The notes beneath the pieces were generated by a model, which was not told where the DNA came from, made no database searches, and saw only the letters and a program-made list of their open reading frames with translations. A DNA stretch of 64,000 nucleotides from Neostapfia colusana. Lineage: Eukaryota > Streptophyta > Magnoliopsida > Poales > Poaceae. A program made the translations under genes and the position numbers. Numbering within the stretch: position 1 is the first letter of the stretch; each line of letters opens with the position of its first letter. Of the stretch, positions 1-11,683 are shown one piece after another. The stretch covers positions 53,351,652-53,415,651 of the forward strand of contig JASWHV010000012.1 in the NCBI GenBank assembly GCA_030760725.1. The letters run 5' to 3'.

Positions 1-729
1 CATCAAATCGTTGAGCTGCTCCTTTAGTTCGGCCAGCTCATTTGGAGCCATCTTATATGGTCTCCGTGAGATTGGTGTCGTCCCAGGTACGAGTTCAATC
101 TAGAACTCGACATCTCTTTCGGGTGGTATGCCCGGAAGATCATCCGGAAAGACATCCGGGTATTCACGGACCACATGAATATCCTTAAGTTTCGTGGCTT
201 CCGTGTTATATGTGGCTGGGGTTTCTTGAACTAAACGGTCAAGAATAAGAACATGTGGTTCATGAAGTGGGAAGTTTAAACGAACCACACGTGGAATGAT
301 GTCAAGAACAGCACCATGGCGATGTAGCCATGACATTCCTAAAATGACATCAAGTTTTTGACTCTCTAACATGATTAGAGAAGTCGGATATAGATTCCCA
401 CCCAACTGTAATGGTGCTCTATAGACCATTCTATCAGCTGTTATTTTCCCACCCAGAGAACATATCAAATATGAATTATTTGTGGGAATGTTAGGCAGTT
501 GATATTTAATAACATAAGACTGACGTATGAAATTATGGGTGGCACCGGAGTCAAAAAGCATGACTACGGGATGATCCAAGTAAGAGAACGTACCCGCGAG
601 GACGGGTTCGCCTTCCGGCACGTCTTCGATAGCTAAGTGGTGGACGTTGCCGGGTTTTGGTGCTGGTTTCTTGGGCTAATTGCGGGGCTGATTAGCACCC
701 TGATATGGTGCTGCACCCCTGCCCTGTTC
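1..729 (-). pseudogene. Ty3/gypsy protease and start of RT, element E0 (broken)
   Basis: Read on the minus strand, this is the gag-pol linker, a retropepsin-like aspartic protease and the first residues of reverse transcriptase of a Tekay/Del-type gypsy element. The protease signature LFDSGATHNF is visible (about 560-530), followed by an ILGMSW block and the protease/RT linker (YPDVFPDDLPGIPPERD). An in-frame stop lies just after that linker (near 103), where the plus strand reads ctagaac, and another lies near 676. The RT start continues to the window edge. In an intact element the protease would cut the Gag-Pol polyprotein inside virus-like particles. The Gag capsid and zinc knuckle expected upstream (higher coordinates) are missing: the next 980 bases do not look like gag. 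The rest of pol lies left of the window. Family assignment is firm; the lineage rests on similarity to T1 and T2. Confidence 0.85.
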
Positions 730-1708
730 AATTTCAGCAAAATTTCTGCCAAAAACAGGGGAGATTGTTCCTAAGTTTTTGAGATTGAATCTATACTCCC
801 AATTGACTCTTAGTTCAATATAGGAGTTTACTAACCCCTAAATGAAATCCTAAACTTCATTTTGACTTTTTTCTTTGAAAATAAACTTTTATGCAGTCGG
901 TACTACGTTTCCTCACCAAAGAAAAATCCTACACCGGTATTCCGGCATATACGTATCAAACGGTGGAACTAAAGTCGTCACTCACAAACGGTTTCTACAC
1001 GTCATGCACTAACGTGGTTAGTGTACCTGCAGAAAAACACAATAATGATGCACACAAAGGTTTTAACATTGCAGGCAGTTCCATATCATAGTAAAAACAT
1101 ATGGTCCGTATCATTGCCATACGGATCGTCCTTGAGTCAAGCCACGTCTCAAGGTACATGGTCATGTTTTCACACCACACGACGGGGAACCCGAGTAGAG
1201 CGCGAACGGGTCGTCACGGTTGGGAATTTTATCAACCCAACGGATACCACCTACTGCCTCATGACCGTTGAGGCACGCCGATGGCGAGCGCTGCGTATGG
1301 CCCTTTGAACATTGAACGTTCAAGAGTTGCATACTATCGTGTTGCTTACCACACGATGGGGTATTCTCACTTTTGCCTAAAGCACGCTGGAGAACAGCGT
1401 TTTCATATGCTCTCAGAACCATTAAGAGGTTCAGAGACTCATATTCACTACCGTGCCAAGCCACGGTATATCATTCCATACTATTACTCGTATGGCGAGT
1501 TACCGCAATTGATCCGCCTGCGGTGGCGTACCTTACCTCTTACCTGATGTCGGAACGTCGTTACAGAATATATAACAAGTAAGTTAGCTTTTCCACCTTA
1601 GTAGCTATTACTATCATAGACCTTATGTGGGCTTAATGACTAATCCTCACTCGACTACTTCTAAGTTTTCAAAAATAGGCTCTTTTCGAGCATGCTATTC
1701 CCAATGCG
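730..1708 (-). other. Non-coding leader of E0 with an array of short hairpins
   Basis: This stretch lies between the E0 primer-binding site and its protease, where a leader plus about 1.2 kb of gag would be expected. I see no gag-like translation in any frame. From 1007 to 1524 it carries about a dozen short inverted repeats (arms 6-7 bp, loops 3-12 nt), for example CACTAAC/GTTAGTG at 1007-1023, TGCCTCA/TGAGGCA at 1255-1275 and ATCGTGT/ACACGAT at 1336-1357. Positions 730-1000 and 1530-1708 lack the pattern. Gag may have been deleted and replaced by foreign DNA, or this may be a non-autonomous family with a structured leader. The sequence alone does not decide. Confidence 0.5.
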
Positions 1709-1720
1709 GCTCTGATACCA
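1709..1720 (-). other. Primer-binding site of E0 (initiator Met-tRNA)
   Basis: The minus strand reads TGGTATCAGAGC, complementary to the 3' end of plant initiator Met-tRNA, which primes minus-strand cDNA synthesis. It is four bases from the LTR terminal CA. It fixes E0 in minus orientation and identifies the neighbouring LTR as the 5' LTR. Confidence 0.9.
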
Positions 1721-1724
1721 CGGC

Positions 1725-4700
1725 TGTGGGGACCACCCCGTGGTTCACCCACTCCAGGATCGCATAGGGTGGTGCCGTACGATGTGGCACCCAACAGCAC
1801 ACCAGAAAAGAATAAAGAACAACATACAAACTTTTATTTAATATAAAACAGCAGAAGTCTTTTACAAAATATAACTATACAGCGGAAGTAATGTACATTA
1901 GTAGCCTCTCATCCTAACTATGCAAAAGTGCAGCCGTCCAGCCCGGGGACGCTACACATTAGCAGCATGGAACCGGAGATCACGGCGGCGTGCAGGGCTC
2001 CAGCTCGGCCGTGTACCCCGACGGGGGCATCGCCTCGTCCTCGGAACCTTCCTCATAATTCCCACCTACACACAGCTCAAATATTGCAACCGTGAGCACG
2101 GAGGCTCAGCAAGTCTTAACCGTCAACCCTAGGCATGGAATTCTACGTGCAAGGATATGTAAGATGGGAAAAGGAATTTGCGACAAAGACACGCCTATAA
2201 GTTGGTCCTTACTTTCAGTTTTATAGCAGCAGATTCATGTGCCTTAGGCAGCCCTCACATCGGAAGTCCACAATCAAACAAGAAACGCTTTCCTCCGATG
2301 TGGTGATGCCCAAAGTGGAATATAAACTTAATTAACTCTATATCTACAGCAGTCAAGGTATTCAAGACATTAAGATCAATACAGCATTTTCAGTTGGCTT
2401 ATTTCACTTCTTACTACGTCACAGCGCAGTGAACAAGCGGGTACTCAAATAACCGCGAGGGATGGTGATTGCAATCAAGACAAACCCGGATAACACGTTA
2501 CATACACCCACTTTCAGAAGCGTGATTCCACACCCCTTCCTACTCTGTTGTATGCATCAACCTTTCAAAGGCAACCCAAATGCCGAACCGGTACATCCGT
2601 AACGGGTAGCAGGTCCCCGCGTGGAGCGTGACTGTGCCCACCGGCAGATTTACACCTTGCTACCCTCAACCCACTCCTATTTACGGTTGGGTAAGCCTCG
2701 ACACCCAGGTTAACCAATTACATCGGTTTCCTGGTTCCCATATGCCAGTATGCATCCGGTACTGTTTGATACTTTTCCAGCAGGGCCGCACACGGACGGT
2801 CCTCAACCGACACCAACAGGGCTACGCACGTGAGACCTCTGCTCACTGCTTCCTATCCCCCCCTGCTGGGTCTCATTTTCATACAACTCAAGCCATTATC
2901 TACCTCTTTTCTTTCCGGTGATAAGTACTATCTCGCGAGTAGCTTCCAACCACTCGACTTCTACCGAGATCCTATACATTAGCATGGCATTCTCTACTCG
3001 TCGAGTTTGTAAACTACCCAATCCTCCATAGGATTTTAAAGGCTGTGCAAGTGGGGTTTCAATCACCCTAACTCTAATGCAAACATTCAACCTAGACATA
3101 AATGATACAAATGAAAACTTTATAAACGGTACTTAAGTGCAAACCGGGGCTTGCCTGGTTGCGAGTTAAACGGGAAGTTAGCTTCTGGTGGGAGGACGTC
3201 CAACGGCTCCGGCGTATCCTCAACTTCCGTCACTATTATGAAATGTAATAAAATACATGTATAAGTATTAAGGCTTTATAAGAATTGAACTATTATTCAT
3301 AGCTACTGCTATTTAAAATCCTTAATTGGCTTTGGGATTTTTACAGTGGATACTAGACTCTCTAAGGATGATTTGAGCAAAATTTGGAGATATGTCATTG
3401 CACAATGTAGTATTTAAAATTCCTACAAGTACAATGCTTCTCTGAATTTTGAGCCCAATTCAGGAGCTTTGACATAGCTAATGGTGGAAGATCTGATTAG
3501 GGTAAGTCTCCATGGTTCTAACAGAATTTGTTTCACCATTTTTGGAGCTACCATCAGAGAGATATGAATTTTTGAACTTAAACAGGAGTCCTGAAAAAGC
3601 TTCTGTTTAAATTTGAATTTCCAAATAAAGGCTGAACTTGGGAAGGTAGTTTAGACTAGCAAATGAACTCCACTGAAGCCCAAATTTTTACTGGAGATCA
3701 GTATCTGTAGAGGATTTGCTACCCAATTTTTGGAATATTTCATGAAGAATTGCTCCTGTAATAAATCCCTAAAAGATTTAGCAAAAACAATTCTACAGAA
3801 ATTCCTGGCATTTTCATAGCCAAAAATTGGTTTCTCTGTGAAGTACTCCTCATGAGGAATCCAACAAAATTGGTCTCACTCTTTTTGGAGTTTTCTACAC
3901 AAAGTTATGGGCTTGCAAAGATCAGCTAAATTCTGGAATTATTTCTCTAATAGAAACTTCAAATAATTGGGCTGGGCCCACTGTTTTAAGTCGGACCAGT
4001 CAGATTTCGGCAACACCAGGGGCTACGGGGTTATTCCCGTGCAGCCGCACCAGATCCGGCGTCACAAACCGATCCTCACGCGCACCTGGAGGCTGACCGG
4101 TGGGACCGGCCCTCCTTCGTCTTCCTCGCGCTGCCCCCGCCTTCCGCGGCGGCGCACGCCGGCGAGGCTCGCCGGGACGGGGTTCCCGTGGTTTAAACTT
4201 CGTCAAACTCGCCGCTCCCCCATTTTTAACCGCGCTGAACACTGTGGGAGGGTCTCCGGCGGCCGTGGCTCACCAGAAACCATCGCGCACCGGTGACAGC
4301 AAAGTTTTGAACTCCGGCGAGGTCGGGAACCCTTATTCCTCTATCATTCGATCGATTCTTGGGCTCTAGAGCATCAGTGAGTGATGTAGGAGCCCGTAAG
4401 GGTCCTGGCCGCCGGTGAAACTGCCGGCAACCGAGGGCTCCACGGCGACCCGAGGTGCTTTTGCACCGGCGACTAAGAAAACAGCTAGGGCTCCCTCGTT
4501 TATTGATGTTTTTGCTTAGTTCTTCGTCGAGGAGAGGCGCTAGGAAGTAGAGAAGCTCTGTGCAAGCTTACTCGAGGTCTAAGGGATCGTGCACCACGAA
4601 TTTTTGGCTAGACCGCGCACTACCCGTCGGTGTACCGTTTGGGGAAACGGTGAAATTCTTGCCATCGGTCCTAGAAAACGCTAAACGGCCTCCGGCTACA

Positions 4701-5927
4701 CGACCAGGACATGTCCACACACCTTCTTGTATAGGAAGTCGGGGGAGTGGGTGGCTGGTTGCTGCTGTCGCCGGAGAGCCGAAACGGCGAGGTCCGGGCA
4801 CCTTGAAGCTTTGGCGCCAATCTGCGTTTCTCGAGCAGTTCGGACCGGCAAACCTCGAAGGGGCTTTGGCAAGGGCTAGAGCACGTCCAGGCGATGCTCT
4901 TTACTGTGGAGCGCTCGAGCAATCGAGCTTGGAGGTTTGTGGTCGATCGGAGAGAATGGCGGCGGTGTTCTGGACGGAAGAAACGGCGGAGGCGCGAGTT
5001 ATAGCAGGGGAAGAAGGAAAACAGCTCCGGCGCACCCCTTTGCCGTGATCCAACCGAGCCACCGAGGCAGCAGGAGGTGGCGCGGGCTCTCCCTCGGGCG
5101 CGGGTTCAACCGGGAGCTGGCGCGCTCCCGCTGTTCGACCGCCGTCGGCTGAGGCGGCAACCCCAGTGGGTGGCTGACAAATGGGCCCCACCTCCCCTCT
5201 TTGTTTAATCAACTTTTTCTGATATTTTCCCACCAGCAACTCAACATTAAAGACTTGACTTCAACCCTAAGTCATAGTTTGAATTTGCTGAATTCAAATA
5301 GTTTGAATTCGGGTGTGAAAATTGGATGTGGATTGATCATTTGAATTTGAAAAAGAGTTTGAATTCTCCACTTTATATTGCCTCAAAAATATAGCAAACC
5401 AGCTCCAAAATTTCCAATTTTTGGCATGGTTGCTCATTCAAAGGTGGAGATCTCATTTGTGAAACCCAATTTTTAAATTGAGGGAATTGGGATTTGAAAC
5501 TGAATTTGAAATTCAGATTAGAAGGCTTTGCCTTTTAATCCCAAACAAATATTAAAACTCCTCCAAATGAGCTGAATTTTGGACGGTTGAATATTTGGAC
5601 CATGAAGATCCAAGTTGTGCATTTATATCTCCATGTTTGGAAGTTTTGGGAGGTCTAAACCCTCACTTTGAACTCACACTTATTATAATTCAAAGTTTTA
5701 ATTCCCCCTCATTTTTCCTAAGTGTACATGAACTGAATTTTCTTGCTACCACTTTTGGGGATTTTACACGTGAGCTCCTACTTTTGGATTTGTGAGTTCT
5801 TCCTCTAATCAACCTCTTGATGGTGTTTACTTGCTCTTCACAAATGTTCATGAGACTTCCACAACATGAGCTGTGATGTGGTGATGTGATGAACACTCTA
5901 GCAAGTAAAATTTCTTGGGCTTTTACA
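1725..5927 (-). repeat. 5' LTR of E0 (about 4.2 kb, Tekay-like family)
   Basis: The LTR reads from TGTAAAAGCCC (minus strand, ending at 5927) to a terminal CA at 1725, four bases from the primer-binding site. It aligns along its length with the E1 LTR. Shared landmarks are the GGGTGGTGCCG block near 1768 and 6222, the gcatcagtga block at 4370 and 28854, the CACGAATTTT block near 4595 and 29078, and the same start (TGTAAAAGCCC against TGCAAGAGTCC). About 4.2 kb is long even for gypsy LTRs but fits Tekay/Del elements. A GC-rich block at 3970-5240 is probably the R/U5 part of the transcript; open frames in it are not genes. The five bases after the end (taaat, 5928-5932) should be the target duplication, whose partner is left of the window. 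Confidence 0.8.
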
Positions 5928-6173
5928 TAAATCAGTTCGGGTTTGGTTTTGTTTGGATTCAAAATTTTTTTAGGTCCGTTGATGGTGGATGCCATACCGG
6001 TTGCTCGTCGTCATTGATCTCTATGCAGACCCTCCTGCTTGTAATCTTGTTGGTTTTGCTTGCTATCATGATTCGATACTGCAATAAGTCATGCCGATGT
6101 AGCACCTCCACCATTATGCATGACACCTTGCAGCTTACAGGGTGCCTCAAATGGATTCCTCGGGGCACAAAGT
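5928..6173. other. Short spacer between E0 and E1, no recognised feature
   Basis: About 246 bases separate the outer ends of two related minus-strand elements. Frames are open on both strands, but none gives a recognisable protein. It is either remaining ancestral DNA or the relic of another element. Confidence 0.4.
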
Positions 6174-9100
6174 TGTTGATGCCCCACCTCCGGGTCACAA
6201 GCTTGCCTGGAAATCGCATTGGGTGGTGCCGTGCAATGCGGCACCAAACAGCACACGTGTAAAGGAACCATCGTATTACATAAATCATGCAAAAACTTAC
6301 AAAGTCTGAATTTACAAATATTTTACCTGAAAATAAACTACAGCAGAAGACTACAACTCTCACGACTCATATATAACTCAGCAACAAAGAAACCATCCAG
6401 CCTGCGGACGTTTCCTACTAGCAACACGGATAACAAACAACAGCGGCAAGGTTGCTCATGAGTATCCACTCGGAGGGTTCCGAGTCTCATCGGACAACCG
6501 TACTTATAAGCATAGAGTCAATACCTGCAGAACAACTAATATAGTATCCGTGAGCATAAAGCTTGGCAAGACTTAACCGTCGAACCTATTCATGAAACTC
6601 TACAAGAAGGTAAGGACATAATATAGGATAGTAAATAGCATAATGAACTCGCCTAAATGTAGATCCTTACTTTAAGGTATTATTATCAGCATATTAAGAA
6701 TGACCTTGGGCATCTCACATCGGGAGTCCAAAATCAAACAAGAAGTGCTTCCCCCGATGTAAAGTGCTCATGGTGGAAATGAATCGAGTTGGCACTAACC
6801 TATCCATACAATTATCATTACATTGATAGTATCAACTTCAAAACAATATTGATTAGTTCTTATCTCAATGCAATTTCTTACTATGTCATGACTGTGAGAA
6901 CAAGTATGCTCAAATATCCACGAGCGATGGTGATTTGAACCAAAAGACGCCCGGACTACACGACACGCACCTGGACTCGATGTTGACTACAGCAACCATC
7001 CCGGACGTCGTATGTGGCAACCTTTCCCAAGTTTCACCTATTTTCAAACAATCTGATCATCCCGTACAGTAGCCTCACTTCATGGTGCACCTACCGACAT
7101 GAGATGTCATGAGCGAGTTACCCACATACTGCACACCGGCCGTCCATCTGAGGCGACCGGAAAAGTCCCAACGCAAGCTTCCCGAGGTACATTGGTTTAC
7201 TGAGTCCCATATAGCAAGCATGCGTCCGGTACACAACTCAAACTTGTCCAACAGGGCCGCACACGGATCAGGCCTTGACCGACATGGACAGGTCTGATGC
7301 ACCCAGGCCCCTATGTCCTGTTGCTCCTACAACCTTCCCGGTCTCAACTTCAACTTGCTAACAAATTTCTGAACCAATCCCATGTGCCCCTTTTTCTCCT
7401 ATTCATGCGAGTAGCGCCCAACCACTCAACTTCTACCAAACCCTACTTAAGCATTGCAGTTTCTACACAATGGAAAAACATCTACCCAATACTCCATGGG
7501 TTTTTCTGGTCATGCAAGAGGAGTATAAAATCATCTAGACCTAATGCACATTTCGTATCCTAACCAACAGAGTGAATACAAAGTAAAACTTAAAAGTTAT
7601 TAAATGCAAACTGTAGCTTGCCTGTTTTGCAGGGGAGTAATATATATAATCAGTTAGTGATCTTCTATCCCTTGATCCTCATGAGCTTGATCAACTGATC
7701 CACACTTCAAGGGATGACTCCATCGAACCCCTTCGTCATGAGCACTATCGACATGTATTTAAGTTTTCATAATGCAATTCAGGGAATTAATGACTTGAAT
7801 TTGTGAAGAATAGAAGACTGTGTGGAAATTCTAAGAATGACTTTGTTGCCTCTTTTGTGCAAGGAAATCGAAGAGAAAACTCCATTTGCCCATAGGAAAT
7901 GAAGTCCTAGTGTGCTATGTTGCCTAATGGAGACATAAGGTGTCCGAATTGCTTTGGATAAAACTGAAGATCAGGAACTCCAATGACTTCAAAACTTTTA
8001 CATCAAGTCCTATACTACAAAGAGACTTTGCATGCCAAATTGCAGCTGAAGTGAATGGAAATTTTGTCCCAAATAAATTCCCACAAGATTTCCTATGTTT
8101 TTCTCAAATACATAAGAATGGGGAATAAGGACATGAAGATCTAAAGCTCAACTTAAGCTGAAACTTTGCATGTGATTTACTGGTCACAAAAAAGTATTTT
8201 GATCCGAAATTCAGGACTTTTACTTGAGTAGTTCCTCCAGAATAATTCATTAAGCAGTTAAGCTAAAAAGAATAAATTCTGCAGTAAATTACATTTTCAT
8301 GCCAATTCAACTGAACTAAAATTTTAAGTATAGCTCATTGAAAATGTCTGAATTTTCCTAAGATTTTTTGAGCTAATAATTGCCTAGAATGGATTTTACA
8401 AGGTGGATACTTTTTCTGAAAAAGTTTCTGTATTACATTGAACACAGAAGGTTATATTCTGAAAATTCCAACTCAAATCAACTCCAAATGAGCTGAAACT
8501 TTGCATGAAGCTCAAAAATATCCTAAATAGTATTATGGAAAATATGAAAAATTTTGGATGATCAAAACTCCCTCAATACTTTTACAAAAAATATTAAAAG
8601 AATTATCCAGAATTTATTATTTACTTTCGTTCTAGTTGGGGTGCAAATTTTAGATAGATATTTGCAAACTGAATCTAACCCAATTTAAATCACTTAATTT
8701 GGAGTTTCCTACACAAAGTTATGAATTTCTAAAGTTGGAGATGAAACTGGAATTTTCTTTTGAACTGTAAAAGCAACCAGTGGCTGACAGTTGGGCCCAC
8801 AGGGATTTAAATGGACCAGTCACAGACCAGCCACACCAGGGCCACAACCCTTTCCCGTGTGTACACACTAAATCCGTGCTTCACAGAGGATCCGGTTTAA
8901 TTTATACAGTCGCTGGCATGTGGGGCTGGTACCCTTCTTCAACCTCCAGCTTTCTCTTTCCCGCACGAGCGCTACCTCGCCGGAAGCAGCTCCTCCCCGC
9001 TGGACCCCTCGCCCCCCACCCCCCCCCCCCCCCGTTATCTCCCGGCCAGAATTTTGCAGCCTGGCGGTTTTTGAGGACGGGGAATCCATTTTTGGGGTCG

Positions 9101-9220
9101 GTGTGGGCGCTAGAGGTTCAGAAATGGTCGGGCGACGTGCAGCGGCTCCAGTCTATTTTCGGTGACGTCGGCCGCCCCCCCCCCCCTACAACCCTAATCT
9201 CGTAGTTTCTTGGCTCTAGA
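6174..9220 (-). repeat. 3' LTR of E1, first segment (interrupted by T1)
   Basis: This is the 3'-terminal two thirds of the E1 LTR, homologous to the E0 LTR but clearly diverged. The terminus is near 6174-6177 (TGTTGATGCCCC aligned with TGTGGGGACC of E0), so the boundary is good to a few bases. The candidate target duplication is aaagt (6169-6173). The LTR breaks at the CTAGA duplication (9216-9220) and resumes at 28854. Without the insert it is about 4.39 kb. Poly-C runs at 9019-9035 and 9174-9186 lie in its GC-rich transcribed part. No gene is seen in it. Confidence 0.8.
9216..9220. repeat. Target-site duplication CTAGA, left copy, of T1
   Basis: CTAGA directly precedes the T1 LTR start TGTGACACCC and recurs at 28849-28853 after the LTR end GCGTCACA. 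Joining the flanks gives tggctctagagcatcagtga, which matches the uninterrupted E0 LTR at 4361-4380 with only small differences. Confidence 0.95.
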
Positions 9221-9424
9221 TGTGACACCCTCATTTTTGGTTTCTGCACGCATTCATGTTTCATGTAGAGAAAACATTTTAAAATAAGTTGAAACCGAGA
9301 AGAATCAAAGAAGTTAGCCAAAAGAAGCAAATTCCAGTCTACAGAGAGCGCCGAAGACAACTCCTGTGGCTCGCTGGCTACGTGGCAGGCTCAGGGCTCA
9401 TCTCCGCAAAGGGGGGGAGGTCCA

Positions 9425-9990
9425 ACCCTGTGGGACACGTGTTGCCCCCGGAGCTAGCCTCTGCGGAGAAGCGAAGGTAGTCCCGCAAGACACGTGTCAC
9501 CTTCGGAGCTAGTCACCGCGGAAATCAGACGACCAGTCGCGCGGGATATGTGTCGATCTCGGAGCTCACCTCCGAGAAGTCCGGTTCTATTGGACACGTG
9601 TCGCCACCGGAGCTTATCTCCGGGAGGTCTGTCACTGTTGGACACGTGTCAACCTCGGAGCTCGTCTCTGAGGAGAAAGGAAGTCTGGCGCTGTTAGGAC
9701 ACGTGGCACACCCGGAGCCACCTCCAAAGAGAGGGAAGGTCCGGCACTGACATGTGGCGTGCGCGGAGCCACCTCCAAATAGAGAGGAGGTCTCGACCGC
9801 CAGGATATGTGGCGCACGCGGAGCTCACCTCCGAAGGAGAGGGAGGTCTCGCTCGCTTGACACGCGGCACAACCGGAGCTCGTCTCAGCGAAAAGGGAGA
9901 GATCAGGCCCCGGTGGACACGTGGAGCTTCCGGAGCTCATCACCGCGGAGGTAACGAATTCTGGAGCGTTTTTTTTTTCTGTACACGTGG
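9425..9990 (+). repeat. G-box-rich tandem repeats in T1 5' LTR (U3)
   Basis: Imperfect repeats of roughly 50-60 bp each follow the plan GGACACGTGTC, short spacer, CCGGAGCT, CACCTCCG, gap, AGGTC. Perfect CACGTG cores lie at 9436, 9491, 9595, 9643, 9700, 9918 and 9984, with variant cores between. CACGTG flanked by GAC or GGC is the binding core of plant bZIP (ABRE/G-box) and bHLH/PIF factors. The array is 150-700 bp upstream of the TATA box, the place expected for an enhancer. Function is inferred. Confidence 0.8.
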
Positions 9991-10134
9991 GAATACCGGT
10001 ACGGGAGGAAACCGACATGAATTCCACAATGTTACCGCACCAAATCAACTAAAAATAAGTTTTTAAGATTCAACGACAAGTTGAATAGGACTTTTATTCG
10101 AAGTCCAATCATATTAGGACTCTTTCTTCTCGAT

Positions 10135-10143
10135 TATAAATAG
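10135..10143 (+). promoter_or_regulatory. TATA box of T1 5' LTR
   Basis: TATAAATAG lies downstream of the G-box array. The 3' LTR has the same sequence at 26637-26645, and the solo LTR has it in reverse at 35674-35682. Transcription should start about 30 bases downstream. Confidence 0.75.
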
Positions 10144-11344
10144 AACCCAGAACTCTTGGCTGAAACCACGAACTTCTTTTCCACCTCCTGAGCCGACGAC
10201 TTATTGCCCTAGCCCAAACTCGCCGAGTAAACCCATCGCCAGAGTTTGGTCGAGAGAGATCGCCGGAAGAGAGCCCCAACGATCTGTCTTGCTAAGAGAA
10301 GGGCCCCGAGACCAAGAAGAACGTAAGGTAGGTTTCCAATATCACCTTACGACATCATCGTGTTTTCTTTGCATCTGTTCTTCGATTCCTTTCGAACAGA
10401 AGCTTTTTCATGGACAGATCACGTGTTGATCGGTCTGATCTAGAGTCAAGATCATCACCACGTCCACATTTGATCCGAACACTCCTGTTCATCATAAAAC
10501 CCATGCAAACCATGCAAGAACACGTGCAAACTGATCTAATAAAAACTGATTATAGGATAACATGCATCTTCATCATCGCATCTAGTTAAAGTTTGTGCAT
10601 GATATTGATTGTTGTAAATCTTGTATGTGCGTGATCATGTATAGAAGGACAAGCTCAGGGAGCTACCTACGATGGACTACAACAACAAGATTTTGAGCAA
10701 TCGGAACAGCCAGAACAAGGCAAGTGCCCCTTGACCATATTGATCCTATGTTTTGGGAAACTGTTTTGTTTTGCAAAAAGGTGTGTGTGCGCTGAGTCAA
10801 ACACGATGGGGAAACCCTTTTATAGGAGTTTACTAGTTTTGGTTAAACCACCCTTGTCACCAGGGATGTTTATGAGTCGGGTATGGTTTTTGCTTTATGC
10901 TTCGCTGAGTCCATGGGATTGGGAAGCGAGATAGATGTGTCTAGCTAACTGCACTCGTAATGATGATGAGAAAACTGATGTTGTTAATGAACATGGATCG
11001 GAGGGAGATCTAGGCAATACTGGGTTTGTGAATGAGGTAGTATGAGATGGTGGTTTACTTGTCGTAGATCTAAGGACCGGTTCATGCGAGCACATGCCAG
11101 GATAACAGTGCCACCAGAAGGCCAAGTATGGGTGCCGCTTAGCTGACTAATTAGGTAAGTTACTAGATTGTTATGGACCGTGGAAGGCGCGGGGAATGGA
11201 AGTCGAGTGAGGACTGCCCTGGGAACTGCATGGCACAAGAGGGGGCCTGTGAGTGGGAGAATTGGAGATTCTAGCCTGCCGGTGAAACCTTAGTGAGTCC
11301 ATACATCTAGTAACCCCTTTGTAAAGGCTATTTTAAACTACAGG

Positions 11345-11636
11345 AAACAGGGCAACATACGACAGCCAGTATAACATACGACGGCTAGCTGTCGTATATA
11401 AACTTACATACGACGGTCAGCCGAAGCTGTCGTATATAAGTATATGGCTGTCGTATATAGTTCTTATATACGACAGCCAACCCTAGGTTGTCGTATATAG
11501 CTGTTATATACGACAGTCAACCCTAGGCTGTCGTATATAGCAGTTATATACGACAGCCACACCGAGGCTGTCGTAAATAAGCCTTATTTACGACGGCCCA
11601 TGTTGTGGCCGTCGTAAATAAGGCTTATATACCCGT
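11345..11636. repeat. 5' subterminal repeats of CACTA
   Basis: Many copies of a short motif (TATACGACGGC or TATACGACAGC) occur in both orientations, often as facing pairs. In En/Spm such arrays are bound by TNPA to bring the ends together. The matching array at the other end is at 19355-19772. Confidence 0.85.
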
Positions 11637-11637
11637 G

Positions 11638-11683
11638 GGGCTCGGGTCGGCGCGGGCATTCACGCCCGCGCCGACCCGAGCCC
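11638..11683. repeat. Perfect GC-rich palindrome at the CACTA promoter
   Basis: Arms 11638-11657 and 11664-11683 are 20 bp each, perfectly complementary, with a 6-nt loop. It begins right after a TATA-like ttatataccc (11625-11634), so a transcript driven from there would start in or just after it. A shorter perfect palindrome holds the same place in the second CACTA-like element (31591-31616). Confidence 0.9.

Larger units (their letters stand above)
9221..11334 (+). repeat. 5' LTR of T1, first segment
   Basis: The LTR starts TGTGACACCCTCATT and matches the 3' LTR at 25727 onward. It holds the G-box repeat array (9425-9990), a TATA box at 10135 and a GT splice-donor-like site (AAG|GTAGGT at 10325-10333). 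It breaks at 11331-11337, where the CACTA element begins; the intact 3' LTR shows the uninterrupted sequence near 27820-27850. Confidence 0.92.

Noticed and set aside
891..1582. Several overlapping small ORFs on both strands in the E0 leader
   Set aside because: No similarity to known domains in any frame; frames overlap on both strands, and the region is better described by its hairpins.
1709..1720. Possible tRNA gene remnant
   Set aside because: Only the 12-13 bases complementary to the initiator Met-tRNA 3' end are present, next to an LTR; these are primer-binding sites, as at 20805, 39409, 53746 and 57871.
4560..5240. GC-rich ORFs that could be a small host gene
   Set aside because: They lie inside the E0 LTR, at the position of the homologous zone in the E1 LTR, which does not keep the frames.
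5915..6363. ORFs across the E0/E1 spacer
   Set aside because: They run across an LTR boundary, and both strands are open; no recognisable protein.
9494..10066. Arg/Ser-rich and Gly-rich ORFs in the T1 LTR (and copies at 25960-26560)
   Set aside because: They are translations of the G-box repeats; the two LTR copies differ by frame-breaking changes.
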